Source: Vitis vinifera
Lineage: Eukaryota; Streptophyta; Magnoliopsida; Vitales; Vitaceae
Reading direction: 5' to 3'
NCBI RefSeq assembly: GCF_030704535.1
Contig: NC_081807.1
Span: forward strand, 4,629,001 to 4,693,000
Length of the DNA: 64,000 bases
Positions 46,431 to 59,762 of the stretch are shown here, piece by piece. Under the pieces are notes generated by a model, which saw nothing but the letters and a program-made list of their open reading frames with translations, was not told the origin of the DNA and did not search any database. Numbering within the stretch: position 1 is the stretch's first letter; each line of letters begins with the position of its first letter. Position numbers and translations under genes: made by a program.

Positions 46431-49400
46431 CCCTAAGATTGGCTTTTTAACCGGCATTGTGAATCCGCGACTACTCATCCAACTGCATTTATATTCGACG
46501 TGCATGAATCTGCTACACCCCTACTCACTTAAAGCTTTGTTGAAAAGTATGGACTTCTTTTCTCTCTTGCCTTTCTTTTATGTACCCATAGGTGCTATAT
46601 TGGATTTGAATCAGATTTTAGATCAATATATATTGATTGACTGCCTCCATTATGTTGTTGCTAGCAAATACCACTATTTTTGGTTTTGGATCTTCTAAAT
46701 CATTTCCGTAGGAGATCCGGATCTTAGTGGGCTCCGAGAAGGGAATTGATTATATCTAAAATAATAACATCCCCTTCATATAATCCCCTATAGATATCTA
46801 CATGCATATAGAAAAATTGACTTTCCATTTCAAACATCTGACGATCCTGATCTATTTGAAAATGGCTATAATTCATTTACACATATATCATGTTTTTACA
46901 TATATAAGAGCTCTTTTTATGTTTTGAGGAGTTACATCATCTTGCTTGGCGAAGACTGTGCCGTAGATGTTCTTCGCCTGAACATATAGAAAAAGCAACC
47001 TTCTATCCGACCTCTGTACCAGTAGTGGTGTGGCTTGCTACTTTCAATCAGAAAAGGAAGATTGAGCAAGGCAAGAGAGAAAGAAGTTGTCCCATCTTCT
47101 CTGGTAACCCACCACCGGTCATATAGAGCGCTCTGCCCGCCATCACATATGTAGAGAAAAAGGGAGCGGGGAAGGAAGAACAACCGTTTGACTTTGGTAC
47201 ATGAGGTGGTGAGTTTGGCTCGCTTTTAATTAATTAAGAAAGCGATTCCCCGGTGTGAACTCCTACCTTATAAGTAGGCAAGCCCCTTTGTCTAGATAGT
47301 GACTTCACTTCTCCTTTTGTTTTGGGCTTAAAGAATGGCTTCGCACCTAGGAGACTCACTAAGGTGATTGGAATCCGATCTGAGAGGTTCTAGATGATTT
47401 CATTCAAAAGCAAAGGGTCATAAGGCGGCTACTCAACCAAAGCAAACAGTAAGCTGAAAAACGCTAACTTTAACTTGAAATTGAGAAAAGAAAGAACAAC
47501 TATGTAAGTAAACCTTAGCTAGTCCGTAGGTCCATTAAGGAAGTTATGATATTTAATCACTCTCAAACAGGGGTGGCGGGTGGGTACAAAAAGACTCATC
47601 CAATCTTTTAATTCAACAAGAAGTACCACCAGTGTGATAGAATGCGATTCCGAGGTTGATGAAGAAGTCAAGCCCATTTCTCTTCCTAAGAAGTCAGGCT
47701 TTAGGGCAAATAAGTCCTCGATTAAAAGCTTCAAAACTAGCCTTTTCATGCTCTACAGAGGCCAAGCTTCTTCTAGATTTGATTAAGTGAACATACCGAG
47801 CACTTAAAAGTAGGGCATTGGATGGGACAAGTCGTTTCCTTTAAGTCGAGAGAGGGTCGTCGCTAAGCCTTTTTGGCCGCCCCTTTCTTTAGCAATGATG
47901 AAACTTCCAATGTCATCGAGACCAAAAACCTTCCTAGCTTGGACAAGATCAAGTTAGATATAGTTCGAATAGGATTCAATCCAGCCCCAAGCGTACCAGG
48001 GGCTACCCTATTTACCAGATCCGTAGAGAGAAGAGTGCAAACGGAAACACAAAGGAAGAGAAGAAACAAGGAAGGTGCAACAAATATTTGGGTTGTCATC
48101 CGACAAGCCAAATGAATTCTGTTTTGCATGAGATTTTAGCAAAACACTCTATTTAACATAAAGAACATTTTTACGGAGTCTGATTTTAGTTTTAACAATT
48201 AGATTTTCAAATTTGATGTAGGGTGGTTTAACCCTAAAACTTTTATTTTATATTTTTCTTTGGAAACAAAATTACACATTATGTTTTTGGGAGATAATAA
48301 ATGTTATTTGTATTATTTGGAGTCTGATTATGGTTAGTGATAATTTTGATTAGTTTAAATGTATATAGTTGTAGTACATTAGATGTAAAATTACACTTTG
48401 ATATATGATTGTGTTTTATTGACTTAGAATTTCTAATTTGTGTGGGTGTAAAATACCTTACTAAGTAATGTGGAAATGTCCATCCCTTTATTTTCTAAAA
48501 TTTTTAGATGCAAATATAGTTTTTAAGGAACCATAATAATAATGGTTTTTTTTTTTTTTTTTTTTTTTTCAGTTATCTTATATTTTAGCACATACTAATT
48601 TAATTTATAAGAACTTTTATAACTTAGACTATATTTTATTAATTTGTAAAACTTTTTTTTGTAAATATTTGGGTTATCATTTTGGGTGATAAGATGTTTG
48701 ACAGATTTATTATACTTGCAAATAAGTGATAGTGTAATGGTTGATTTTTGAAAAATAAAATCAAATAATATGATATAGTAAATCTTAGCTTAATAAATTA
48801 ATTTGGGACTAGATGTTGTTTTATTGAGAAAAAAAATCAAGTTATTAGCTTAATAAATTGATTTGGGATTAGATATTGTTTTATCAAGAAAAAAAAATCA
48901 AGTTATCAGGATTGACTACTAGATTGAATAGATGTAACCTTTAAGTTTAAACCTTTGATTTGGAGTCATGGTTAAGTTCACCTAGAATTTGGGTCGTGAC
49001 AGGCTTGGCTCATACTATTGTGATCACTGTTCTTGTCTGGCCATGAAAAAGCCCAACTTCGGAGGTCAAGCTTTCAACTGTGAGAAGGATTGTGCAACTC
49101 ATCTTTCTGATGCCACCAGGAGTTGTCATACCCAAATTTCAACATCTGACATAGTGGGTAATCATCATTTAATACAAGTTCCTTTCTAGACAAACTATCT
49201 TGGGCAAATTCATCATTTCTCTTCCAGTCCCCACCCTCGGATGTCCATCATGCAGAAGTCAATAAAGTCACCAAAGGCAAAGGTATATTCCTTGTCAGAT
49301 GATGTGTTTGACCTTGACTCCGATGCTTCTTTTGATGTGAGTTCTGGGTATTTGAAAAATTCATATGTTCTTCGATCAAGTCGTTCCCTAACGCGAGGTC

Positions 49401-50945
49401 GATGCCAGGATAAGCCTTCAGCTTCCCATTTTTTCCACTATGTATTTCTCAAACGACACCCCCCAGAGAAGATAAGGCAACGAGAAAAGAAAAGATGCAG
49501 AACTTAAAGATAACCAAACAGAGAGCCAACCCAATAACAAATATATAAATCTCCATTTCATTATTGTATAAATGAGCTTGAAGCAATCGAACATGCCAAA
49601 ATGAATTTTAAACAACAACTAAAATATGATTCTCTAAACATCAAGATGCAAATACTAGTCTATATTCAGATTCATTTCCAAAGTTAACTCGAAACAGAAG
49701 AGTAAAGCAGTAACAAGTCCATAGCTAACCAGTGTTCAACAAGATGAAATGTGGCATCTGGTATCCATATCAAAGCATCAATCAACATGCTCTCCTAGTT
49801 GACCTTAGAAGCCTTTAGAAGACCCCTCTAAAAAGGGGGAAAAAAAGCCAATATGAGAACAGTGTCCTCACCCTAGAAGCCTTTAGAAAACCCCTCTAAA
49901 AAATGGAAAAAACCTTCCCAATGACACTACAAGGAAAAACATATATGGTGACATTTATAACGAGTCACCCTAAACATAGGGTGTCGCTACAACATAGCGT
50001 CACCTTATCCACCAATACCATAGAGGGTACCAATTGGTGACGTATTTGGAAGCGACACCAAAACAGATAAATTGTGACGCATTTAGAAGCGACACCATAT
50101 ATTTTTAGTGATGCTTAATTTGATATAGAGTTATGTGAGATATATAAGGTGTCATATTAAATGCATCACCTTTGAGTTATGATGTCACGTTAAATGCATC
50201 ACCTTTGAATTATGGTGTCACTTCATTGTAAATGATTATAGAAGATATGGTTGTTTTTTGTTGACTAGCCTATAGATTTTTGTAATGCTTATTAATAAAT
50301 AAGATCAACGTGTGTAAATTTTGTCCATAAATATAATAATCATATTACATTTAACTTATATTTTCTTTATGCTTATGGATTAACCTATAATACATTACAT
50401 CATCCACTAATATTTGTATATCAAATGTTCACAAAACATAGTATATCAAACCCACCAAAACTAAAAAAGAAAAGTGAATACACATTAAAACATGATTTAG
50501 AAATGTTAAGCATCCCAACATTCATGTATACTTACGTTTCATATGCATAAAACCGGCTAACCAAATGACACAAGAGTTGCATAAAAAAACCCACAATTCT
50601 CAATTCCAAATAAAATAACATTTATGTCGTATAATGTATGACATAAGAGTCACATCTAAAAATCCAAATCTTGTTGCTTCTTTCTTATTTCTTTTTATTC
50701 TTCATATTGTCCTCTCAAGAGTGTATATCTGCATTTTATAGTTTAATGAGTTTTAGAGTTCTTATTGAAAATAAAAATGTGATTGTAGACCCCCATTTGG
50801 GGGCTCACTTTTTGGCAGCCTGTGTTTGCCAAGTGTCGCAATCTCATAAGGCCACGTGCCTTCTTAGGATTGGTCACTGTAGAATCACTATAGTGGAATT
50901 GATGGGCCAATCAGGGAAAGACACCTGGAAAAGGGAAAGAATTTT

Positions 50946-52079
50946 CTAGAAGGAGAATCTGCTGGCCGTTAGAGGAGTAGAGGCTGCCAGCTGCATGGGG
51001 GTAGTGGAGGCTTGCAGCTGCAGGAGAGAGAGGGTGCTTTTGAGGGTAGTGAGAAAGCTAGAGGGGGGTATTCTGTTACGGGGGCAGGCCAGCTGCAGAG
51101 GGAGGTTTTGGCTGCCGTTTTTCAGGGAGAGATATTTTGAGAGGAGGAGAAAAGAACTTGAGAAGAAAGAAGAGATCGGTCTGGAGAGGGATTTCCTTGA
51201 GCTTAGGCTGCTACGGAGAGGGGTTCTAGTGCCAAGGATGGGAGCAGATTGGTTTGGTAGGTGAGCTTCATCGGAGAGGAGTTTCACAGGTATGAAGTAT
51301 CGTGTTCTTTTTTTTAGGGTATTTTTCATTATCACTGTTCTTCATCATTTTTCTCAGGCTACTTGAGCATTGTTAGTTTTTCTTGATTGTGGATTGATTT
51401 GCTGAATTTGAGTTTGTTTTTGTATTTGCTCTGTTTGGGTTCTTTTCTGCTTTCTTTGTTTTTTCCTGTCAATAACCGATATATGGATTATTTTTGAGAT
51501 TGATTAATCATGCCACTGCTCCCTGCTTGTCTCACCTGTTTAGATCCATTGAGTGCAGCATGAGATGGAGTCTTGATTAACGAATTCTGAGTTTGCTCTG
51601 TTTCTTGAGTCTTACCTTTTTTTCTTTTTGCTTTTGAAAAATACCGACCATTACTTTGTAAAATACCTGAAAGTTCTAGGATGAGGTAGAAAATGTTTCT
51701 AACTCCAAGTGGTTTCTGGATTTAATGGATTGGGGAAGTCTAAAGTTCAAGTCATTGGTCTGGTTTTGGTTGCTGTCAGAATGGGTGAAGGAACTGGTAG
51801 TAGTGGGGCTCCTGTGGTTGCAGCTGTAGAATCATTGGGGAGTTTTTTGCATCCTGACTGAGAAACAGAGTTATTGAATGGATACACAGTCTTGAGGCTC
51901 TCCTACTGTTTCCATTGGAATTGCTGATAATGGGGGAATAGAAGAGTACAAGGTAATAACTTCAGCTTCTGATATCGGGTTCACTTGATGGCCAAGTTCC
52001 CATTGGCAAATCACTACCAGAACCATCATCAGTTAGAGCTTCCTGTTGTATAAACTCCGTAGCATGGTGATGTAACGAA
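50946..52079. other. 5' part of U3, gene-like but unassigned
   Basis: Purine-rich DNA with an 89-residue + strand frame (50995-51264, rich in Arg/Glu/Leu) is followed by T-rich DNA with GT- and AG-bounded stretches that look like a leader and an intron. I recognise no protein. Confidence 0.35.
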
Positions 52080-52470
52080 CCCAATAATGGTGTTTGGTGT
52101 GCTTATGGGCTTGAGCTTGGGTGCATTTTGATGAAAGATTTCTTCAAGTCATTCTCCAAGAGGCTCGAATGCAATATCACTGCCTATGAGTTCTACCATA
52201 GAGTTTACGTTCCTGAGGGACAGTCTCCTACGTCTGATCCCGAGGAGCCTTTGAGGGTTTATGTTCTGTTCCAGCATATACAGAAAATGTTGTCAAGTGA
52301 GACTACTGTCATTGCTGAGACTGGGGATTTTTGGTTTAACTGTCAGAAACTGAAATTGACTAGGGGATGCAGATGAGTTCTAAATGCAATAAGGATCAAT
52401 TGGTTGGTTAGTAGGTGTCATTCTTGGGTATGCACAGGTCATGCCAAACAAGAGGGTAATGATTACACGC
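52080..52470 (+). pseudogene. Pyruvate decarboxylase fragment in U3
   Basis: After [17 protein letters not shown] the frame reads [14 protein letters not shown], then [36 protein letters not shown] and, past two stops, GSIGW and GYAQVMPNKRV. This is the linker between the central and the C-terminal (pyrophosphate-binding) domain of plant pyruvate decarboxylase, the thiamine-diphosphate enzyme of ethanol fermentation. About 125 of ~600 residues are present. The catalytic GDGS motif of the cofactor site is just missing, because the sequence switches there to the PHD fragment. It is a dead, captured piece. Confidence 0.9.
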
Positions 52471-52695
52471 ATTTCTATACTGAGGAGTCAGGAGCTTCTT
52501 GAAGTTCTGGGAGTTAGTGGGAATAGCAACTCATCCCAACCATGTAAATCGTGTGGTCATTCAGAAAATATATTGTATATGCTCATTTGTGATAATAGTG
52601 AAGAAGCCTTCCATGCATCTTGCTGCAATCCCAGGGTAATGATAATGCCAATCGATGAAGGGTTCTGCCATGATTGTTCAAAAATCGAAATCTAA
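52471..52695 (+). pseudogene. PHD-finger fragment fused to the PDC fragment
   Basis: The frame starting in PDC-derived MPNKRV runs without a stop into ELLEVLGVSGNSNSSQP and then a PHD zinc-finger pattern: C-x2-C (CKSCG), LICD, FH-SCC, and a final C-x2-C (GFCHDCSK). PHD fingers read histone H3 tails in plant chromatin proteins. One of the cysteine pairs of the standard C4HC3 set is not clear, since the expected second pair reads CDNSEE, so it may not fold. The source gene is unknown. The ATG-to-stop frame is 84 residues and mixes two source genes. Confidence 0.75.
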
Positions 52696-53639
52696 AGTAT
52701 TCATTGGAGGCTCTACCTTCCTAAAGACGCGTTGCATCAGCTTGAAGGACTCAAGATCGCGGACACTGATTGATCAGAGTTTAAATTGGTAGCATCAGCT
52801 TTGCAAAAATCCGAAAGTTGACCCTGACATAAGGACCCTATTTTGTAGATCATACTTGTGGGTAGCCAAATGGCCCAAGGGCCCCATCCCCTCAACCTGA
52901 AACTGATGCCATATTCCCTAAACAGCCCTTCACTTGACCCGTTTTTAGTTCCTTTGCATAATAGACCTCCACGTATACATTCTCCATGCATGGTAATCTA
53001 ATATCACCCGAATCCCATTCCTACCTTCATGCTTTATCAAATCCATTCCCATTTCCACCTATGTGCATCCATCATCCATTTTCCTTTACCACCCTCACAC
53101 GCCCGTTCTCTCTCATTAACCTTCATACCCATTTTCTCTATTTCTCTCATGCCCATAGCTCATTCCACTCACCATGTCTTTCCTCATGTACGCCACATTC
53201 CTCTTTAACACCACACGTTTCATACCACCAAGCCCACACCCATTCTTTTCTTCCTGCTACCTTTCTCTTTCTACACCGCCGCCCAAAGATCCACTCAAAG
53301 CCTCCATGAAGGTCCCAGCATCACTCATTCACGTGTATGAAATCATGCAAAGCCTGACCACCATTCCTAATGCCCATTTCCCATTGATTGGATTCATATG
53401 CTACCCCGCGGCTATATCCTCATGACGTTGCCATAGATCAAGTCTTGTACAGACTTGGATCTGCTAAACAGCTACAAGAGAGGAATTAAGGTTGTGTTGA
53501 TGCTTTCCGCTGTGCCCATGTTAGTGGCGTGATTGAGCGGCTGGATGAACACGCAGTTGGCAGGGATACTGCTCTTGTTTGATGCCTTTGGCTTCGAAAA
53601 TTCATCCACAAGGGACTCCGCATATCGCGTTGCATGCAA

Positions 53640-53875
53640 TGGTTACAATGTTCTGGTAACAGATTTATTTCGCGGGAATCCATGGATAAGGACCAACTGA
53701 GGAATCGGTATGATGTCTTGAGGATGCAATATGTCACTATCAAGGCACTTCTTGATCAAAGTGACTTTAATTGGGATGAAAACACATGCATTATCACGGC
53801 TAAGGATGACACATGGGGCAACTACATCAAGGAACATCTTGACGCTGAGAGTATGAGAAGCAACTGGCTGTCCAA
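53640..53875 (+). pseudogene. Myb/SANT-like domain fragment in U3
   Basis: The frame reads DKDQLRNRYDVLRMQYVTIK, then ALLDQSDFNWDENTCIITA and WGNYIKEHLDAESMR. The pattern L-NRY-VLR--Y--IK-LL--S-F-WDE...W--YIK-H-DA---R is the plant Myb/SANT-like DNA-binding domain found in transposase-associated and L10-interacting-MYB-type proteins. The N-terminal helix is out of frame. Upstream (53440-53610) a further interrupted frame (DAFRCAHVSGVIERLDEHA) of unknown family lies in the same orientation. Confidence 0.72.
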
Positions 53876-55864
53876 TTTACAAGCAACTATGCATGACCAC
53901 ATTTTGAGTCACGTGTCCTTTATTTATTTTTTTATTTATCTATTTATTTCTTTATCTTCAATTTTAAATTAATTTCCAAATTTCCCGTTTTCAAATAGTT
54001 TCCAATTTCTAGATTTTCAAATAATTTTATTTTATTCTTATTTATTTATTTATTTTTCAAATTTTCATCTTTAGAATTTTTAGGATCACTCAAAAATCTC
54101 ATTTCCAATAAAATTTTGTTGTCATCTTTCCTTCTAGCAAATAATTTCCACATCTCCTTCGTTTTAAAACGTTTTAAAATAAGCAAGAATTCATTTCCGT
54201 AATTCCAAGTAATGGAGTTATTGGAATTAAATCATGCAAAATAAATGGACTTTGGTGGGGCCCCACATATGTGATTTATAATCGATTAACTAATTGATTT
54301 ATTTATTTGCTATGCATGATTGATTTACTCTATTCCTTGATATGCGCTTAATTATATCTGTTCATTGTTCACTAACCATGTTTCATGATAGCGCGTTCGT
54401 GATTGCCGTCCAGGTACGCATCTATTCATATTTCGCTCATTCTTTATACATGTTTTGCTTCTCATATTGTGCATGATTGATTTGACTATTCATCGATTTT
54501 CTTGTTGACTGCCACGTCAGCTTCATTCTATTAGTAAAGACCCGATTTTAGGGACTTAGAGGGGTGCTACGGTCTTTACCGTACCTTCCCGATAAGTAAC
54601 CTAACCCCCGAGCCCAATCCGGTTTTTTCGTAGATCGCCTTTTCTAAAATAAGGAGTCACACTTAGGGTTTTTTTTTCTTATTTTGTTTACCCTTTAAAA
54701 ATAAAACAAAAATAAGTGGCGACTCCAAGTCATTTTTAATGAATAAAAATCATTTTTCAAAATTAAAAATCGAGCTCGCCATCGAGTGGGAAACGCATCG
54801 AGCCGAAAATGCGGGGTCCATAGTGATGTTATAAAAAAATAAACAAATCTAAGTACTAATGTTTCCTTTTTTCTTTTTCCTATTTTGATATAAAAATAGT
54901 TCATAAAGAATAAGTAATGTTATACAATACCAATGGAAAATTTATATAACAACTAAGGGACTCACCATGCATGATCACGATACATCAACATGATTCATGA
55001 TTAGTTATAACACAAAAGCAATCCATTCTCCTCTTATTTCATCAAAGTCTACTTGAGAATATGTTTTTTGTCATCAAACTAAAATCAAATGAAAATAACA
55101 TTAATATCACAATAATTAGAAGTATGAAACTATGTACAATTCATTAAATGAGTAAAACCTTTAATGCAATAACTGTAGAATCAACAATTATCCTTTTAAT
55201 GAATCTCATAACAAAGTAGTCACATTTGAACTCAAATAAAAACAATTCAAGAAAATATGAAATAAATCAAAACTACAAAATCAAAATATAAATCTAAAAT
55301 TTTAGAAAATACTAATCTTTTAAATTTATTTTTTATAATTCATAATGCTTTTAAAAATCATTTTTAACATCCAATTCTTTTTATATTTTTTTATTTCTTG
55401 GAAGGATTTTCTTAATTTCAATATTTTTTTTAATGTTCATTTTGTGAAATAACAATGTCCATTAAAATTCATGTAAATTATATAAAATAAAATTTTAGTA
55501 ACAAAATATAAAAATGTTTTCAACTACTAATATGATAGGACATGATATTATAACAAGCATGAAAATTGTGTATATAAAACAAAAAAACCTAATTCACTAT
55601 TAAGAAATGTTAAGAGAAAAATTAGTATGAGAAAGAATTAAAGAACCTTTCATAAAAATTATTGATTTTTCAGTCATAACTTCAATTGATATTTTTTTTA
55701 AAAGTAAAATAATTAATAGAAAATTTGGATATGAAAAATATGTTCAAATAAAAATAATAATAAAATAACAACATCAAAGGAAAAAATATTCAATATTTTA
55801 AATTTTTTACTTTTAATATTCTTTAGATCAATAAATTATCAAACATCAAAAAAGAAAAATGAAG

Positions 55865-56770
55865 AAAAGGAAGAGTTTTATGGAAGGAATAGGAAAAAAA
55901 AAAAAATTGTAATAAAAGGATTTTATAGAAATTTCCTAGCCTTGAAAGGAAAATTTCATCATCAATCTCAAATTACTCCAAAGTTTGGTCAATGCATATA
56001 AAAACAATAAGAAAAGAAGGCAAAAATAAAACATACTTTTAAAATCCTTTTGTGGCAGATGACAATATTGAGAATAATTTTCTCAAAAATTAATTTTCAA
56101 ATATCACCAACCAATATCCTCATCATAACATACTATAATATTCTTAGAAAATAAACAAACAGTCCAATAAAAGGAAATTTCATAGAAATCAAAAGAAAAT
56201 TATCAAACATCTTCTTAAAAAAGGAAAAAGGAAGAGTTTTATGGAAGGAATTGAAAAAATTATGTAATAAAATGATTTTATAGAAATTTTCTAACCTTGA
56301 AAGGAAAATTTTATCGCCAATCTCAAATTACTCTAAATTTTGGTCAACACATATAAAAACAATAAGAAAAGAAAGTAAAAACAAAAAGCAAAAAACATAT
56401 TTTAAGAATATAAAAAATATATATAGAACAAGATGAGATATTAACCATAATACCATGTAAAAGAATAGAAAAAAAAATCAAAATATAATATTTGATCATT
56501 TTTATAATTATAAAAATTTTCATTCCTATTTAAATTTAAAAAAAAAACAATTCATTTACATTAATAAATAAAAAATAAAATTAATTTCTCATTGTTAATT
56601 CCAACATTCCAAACCGACTCCAATATGATATGAAAACTATTTCATTTTTCATTTTGTGGGAGATGATAATATTGAGAATAATTTTCTAAAAAATTATTTT
56701 TCAAATAACACCAATCAATATCTTCATCACAATATACTACAATATTCCTTGAAAACAAACAGAAAATCCT
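55865..56770. repeat. Two interleaved direct repeats inside the CACTA element
   Basis: AAGGAAGAGTTTTATGGAAGG and the next ~165 bp occur at about 55867 and 56230. A second pair, beginning GACAATATTGAGAATAATTTTCT and about 110 bp long, occurs at about 56060 and 56664. This suggests local duplication of a ~0.4-0.6 kb segment. No coding content. Confidence 0.82.
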
Positions 56771-58084
56771 ATCAAAGGAAATTTCCTACAAGATCAAAAA
56801 AAAATTTTGTATTGTAAAATGTTTATATATTATCTTGAGTATAAAAGATATTTAAAAATAATTCATTTTTCTTATTTTCATTCATTTTGGGGTTTATGGG
56901 TTTAACAATGAACCAGAAGATATGGTGGAATGTTAAACCTAGTTTTTACTTTCCTACAACTCAATAAAAAAACACTATTTACACAATCCATATTACAAAT
57001 ATATTAAATCAATAAACATAAATCAATTGTGTTCATAAAGATTTTGACATTAATAAAAAAATAAATGAAAATGATAGATCTAAGAGATTTTGGGTTACCT
57101 GAGAGTCCACAAAGCAGAGAAGAACAGTTGTGTGTTAACTATGGGTGTGAGAAGAGGTAGAAAAAAATTTTGGTTAGGGTTATGGAATGAAATTTTTTTG
57201 GATTGTGGGTATGTGGAAACAATGATTTTTTTATATACTATCATTATTCTCAAAGTGGGCCAATTGAGTTATAATATTTAGAAAAAAAATATTTTATATG
57301 GTGTCATTTTTTGGCAACTGACATTATAAACCTAAAATTAATATCATTGATCCTAATTGAAAATTTTTATATGATGTGTCACCTTTGTGGATTTTAAGCT
57401 ATATGGTGTCATTATTTTAAAAGTGTCACTATAAATAGTGACACCATAAATGATTTTTGTAGTAGTGTGAGGAGGCGTGTCCTCATATGAGCCAACTACT
57501 AAGGGTCTCTAAAAAATAAGCTTGCATGTACTCAAAATTCCTCCTACATGGCCTCTAAAATGCGACTAAAAAATGAATAATGAGTCAAGTAAACGTGGAC
57601 CAATAAGGGACCATGAATGATCAAACAAGAAGGATCCAAAACGAGCACCAAAAATGAGTATGGGGCAAGAGGAAAATAAAAAAATGTGAAAATATGTATT
57701 ATAGGACAAAGTAAAGGGCCAACAAATATGTCTCTCTCCGATGTAGATCACGAATGAAATGAACACAAACAGTGAAACATGAGTGATGAATGGTATGAAG
57801 TGAATTGCATTGAAGAACAAAAGAGCACTCGAAATTGTCTTAGCACATGGCATGCTAAACTCAAAGATCGAGGTCACGTATTGGGAAAGAAACTCATCAG
57901 GATAAAATATAGACAATGTGGGGAGTATATATGCAATGAAAAACACTGAATTGTGACACAATGAACAATTCAAGGACAACAAAGATAAAGAGTGATCAAC
58001 TTAAAGAAAAATGAACTCGAATGCACTAATAAACTCGAGGAAGGAGAAAACCCTAAGTGAACTAAAAAAGAAAGGAAGGTGTGG

Positions 58085-59710
58085 CTCAAGGATAAACAAC
58101 TTCAAAACTAAGACGTGGCTCGAAGCCGAACTTACTTAACAAGGACAAACGCATGGCTTGAAGCTGAATAAACTTAAAACTAAGGATATGGGTGAGGGCA
58201 CAACTAAACTTGAACAAACTTAATAAGGCTAAAGATGTGGCTCGAAATTGAACAAACTTTAAAACATAGGCACAACTCAAAGCTAAATAAACTCAATTGG
58301 AAATGTAAAGGCGTAGAATGAAGCTAAATATGACTCAACAAGAGATGTAAAAGTGTGGCTCAAAGCCGAACAGACTAAACTCAAAACTCAAAGGTGTGAC
58401 TCAAATTCGAACAGACTCAACTGGATATATAAAGGTGTAGTTCAAAGTTGAAGAGACTCAACTCAAAACGTAAAAGTGTGACTTAAAGCCAAACAGACTC
58501 AACTCAAAACATAAAGACACAACTTGAAACCGAATAGACTTAACTCAAAACGTAAAGGCGTAGCTTGAAGTTGAACAAACTCAACTAAAGATGTAAAGAC
58601 ATAGCTTGAAGTCGAATAGTCTTAACTCAAAATGTAAAGACGCGACTTGAAGCCGGATAGGCTTAACTTGAAACGTAAGGGCATGGCTCAAAACTGAACA
58701 GACTAAACTCGAAACAAAAAGGCATAGCTTGAAGCCAAACAAACTCTACTAGAGATGTAAAGGTGTGGCTTGAAGTCAAATAGGCTCAACTTCAAACCTA
58801 AAGGCATTGCTCGAAGCTGAACAAACTTAACTAAAGACATAAAAGTGCGACTTGAAGATGAATAGACTTAATTTGAAACATAGAGGTGTGGTTCAAAGCC
58901 AAACACACTCAACTCAAAAATGAAAGATGCGGCTCGAAGTTGAATAGACTTAACTAGAGACGTAAAGGCTTAACTCAAAGCCAAACAGACTTAACTTGAA
59001 ATGTAAAAGCATTGCTCATAGCCGAACAAACTCAATTCAAAAAGTAAAGGTGCAGCTTGAAGCTGAATAGACTCAACTAGAAACATAAAGGCACAACTCG
59101 AAGTCGAATAAACTCAATTCGAAACATAAGATGTGATACGAAGCCAAACAAATTCAACTAGAGATGTAGAGGCGCAGCTCAAAGCTAAAAAAACTCAACT
59201 AGAGACTTAAAGGCATGACTTGAAGTCGAACAAACTCAACTAGAGATGTAAAGGCACGATTTGAAGCTAAACAAATTCAACTTGAAACATAAAGTTGCAA
59301 CTCGATGCCAAATAGTCTCAACTCAAAACGTAAAAGCGCAACTAAAAGCCGAACAAACTCAATTAAAGGCATAAAGGTGAAACTTAAAGCCAAACAAATT
59401 TAATTAGAGACATAAAGGAGTGGCTTGAAGCTGAACAGATTCAACAAAAAATGTGAAGATGCAATTTGAAGCTGAATAGACTCAATTATAGATGTAAATG
59501 CACGGCTTGAAATCGAACAGATTCAACTAAAATGTAAAGGCGTGGCTCAAAGCCGAATAGACTCAACTCAAAACGTAAAGGCATGGCTCAAAGTCGAACA
59601 TATTCAACTAGAGGTGTAAAGGTGCGACTCAAAGCCTAACAAACTCAACCGGAGACATAAATGCACAGCTTGAAGCCAAACAGACTCAACTAGAGACATA
59701 AAGGCAAGAC
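58085..59710. repeat. Degenerate 41-bp minisatellite, ~40 copies (copy C)
   Basis: It has the same unit and context as 17400-18905. It ends with the same ATAAAGGCA-GGCAAGATTTTATTAAATT... junction into a 2OGD intron. The copy number differs slightly from copy A, showing change after the block duplication. Confidence 0.88.
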
Positions 59711-59762
59711 AAGATTTTATTAAATTTATTTTGAGTATTGATATATTTTATATAATGATTTA

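Larger units (their letters stand above)
50784..54822 (-). mobile_element. LTR-like unit U3 carrying PDC, PHD and Myb/SANT fragments
   Basis: The unit starts TGTAGACCCCC and ends GCGGGGTCCATA and is flanked by a perfect 5-bp repeat GTGAT (50779-50783, 54823-54827). Its right end, read on the minus strand, aligns with the left ends of U1 and U2 (GACTTGGAGTCGCCACTT, GGGTTAGGTTACTTATCGGG, AAGGTACGGTAAAGACC), so it is in inverted orientation. Total length is 4,039 bp. It holds fragments of at least three unrelated host genes, all on the + strand, and no retrotransposon protein. It is nested in the CACTA element. Confidence 0.83.
49925..57467. mobile_element. Non-autonomous CACTA (En/Spm) transposon, 7,543 bp
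   Basis: It starts CACTACAAGGAAAAAC and ends TTTTTGTAGTAGTG, whose inverse is CACTACTACAAAAA. A 3-bp target duplication TGA flanks it (49922-49924 and 57468-57470), as CACTA elements make. Subterminal words related to GGTGTCAC/GTGACACC recur on both strands in the outer ~300 bp at each end, the expected transposase-binding arrays. No transposase is seen. The site is uninterrupted in copy A (near 16795). Most of the interior is AT-rich, and LTR-like unit U3 sits inside it. Confidence 0.92.

Noticed and set aside
47863-48129. Two overlapping 80-88 residue frames, one per strand
   Set aside because: They lie in organelle-like DNA and show no family; opposite-strand openness here looks like chance in higher-GC sequence.
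50946-51335. 129-residue Ser/Leu-rich minus-strand frame in U3
   Set aside because: Low-complexity reverse of a purine-rich stretch; the opposite strand has a similar open frame and neither matches a family I know.
52128-52376. A pyruvate decarboxylase gene
   Set aside because: Only a ~125-residue segment with stops, ending before the cofactor motif and fused to an unrelated PHD segment.
53000-53425. Pro/His/Ser-rich frames in U3
   Set aside because: They come from CT-rich low-complexity DNA in two overlapping frames, without domains.
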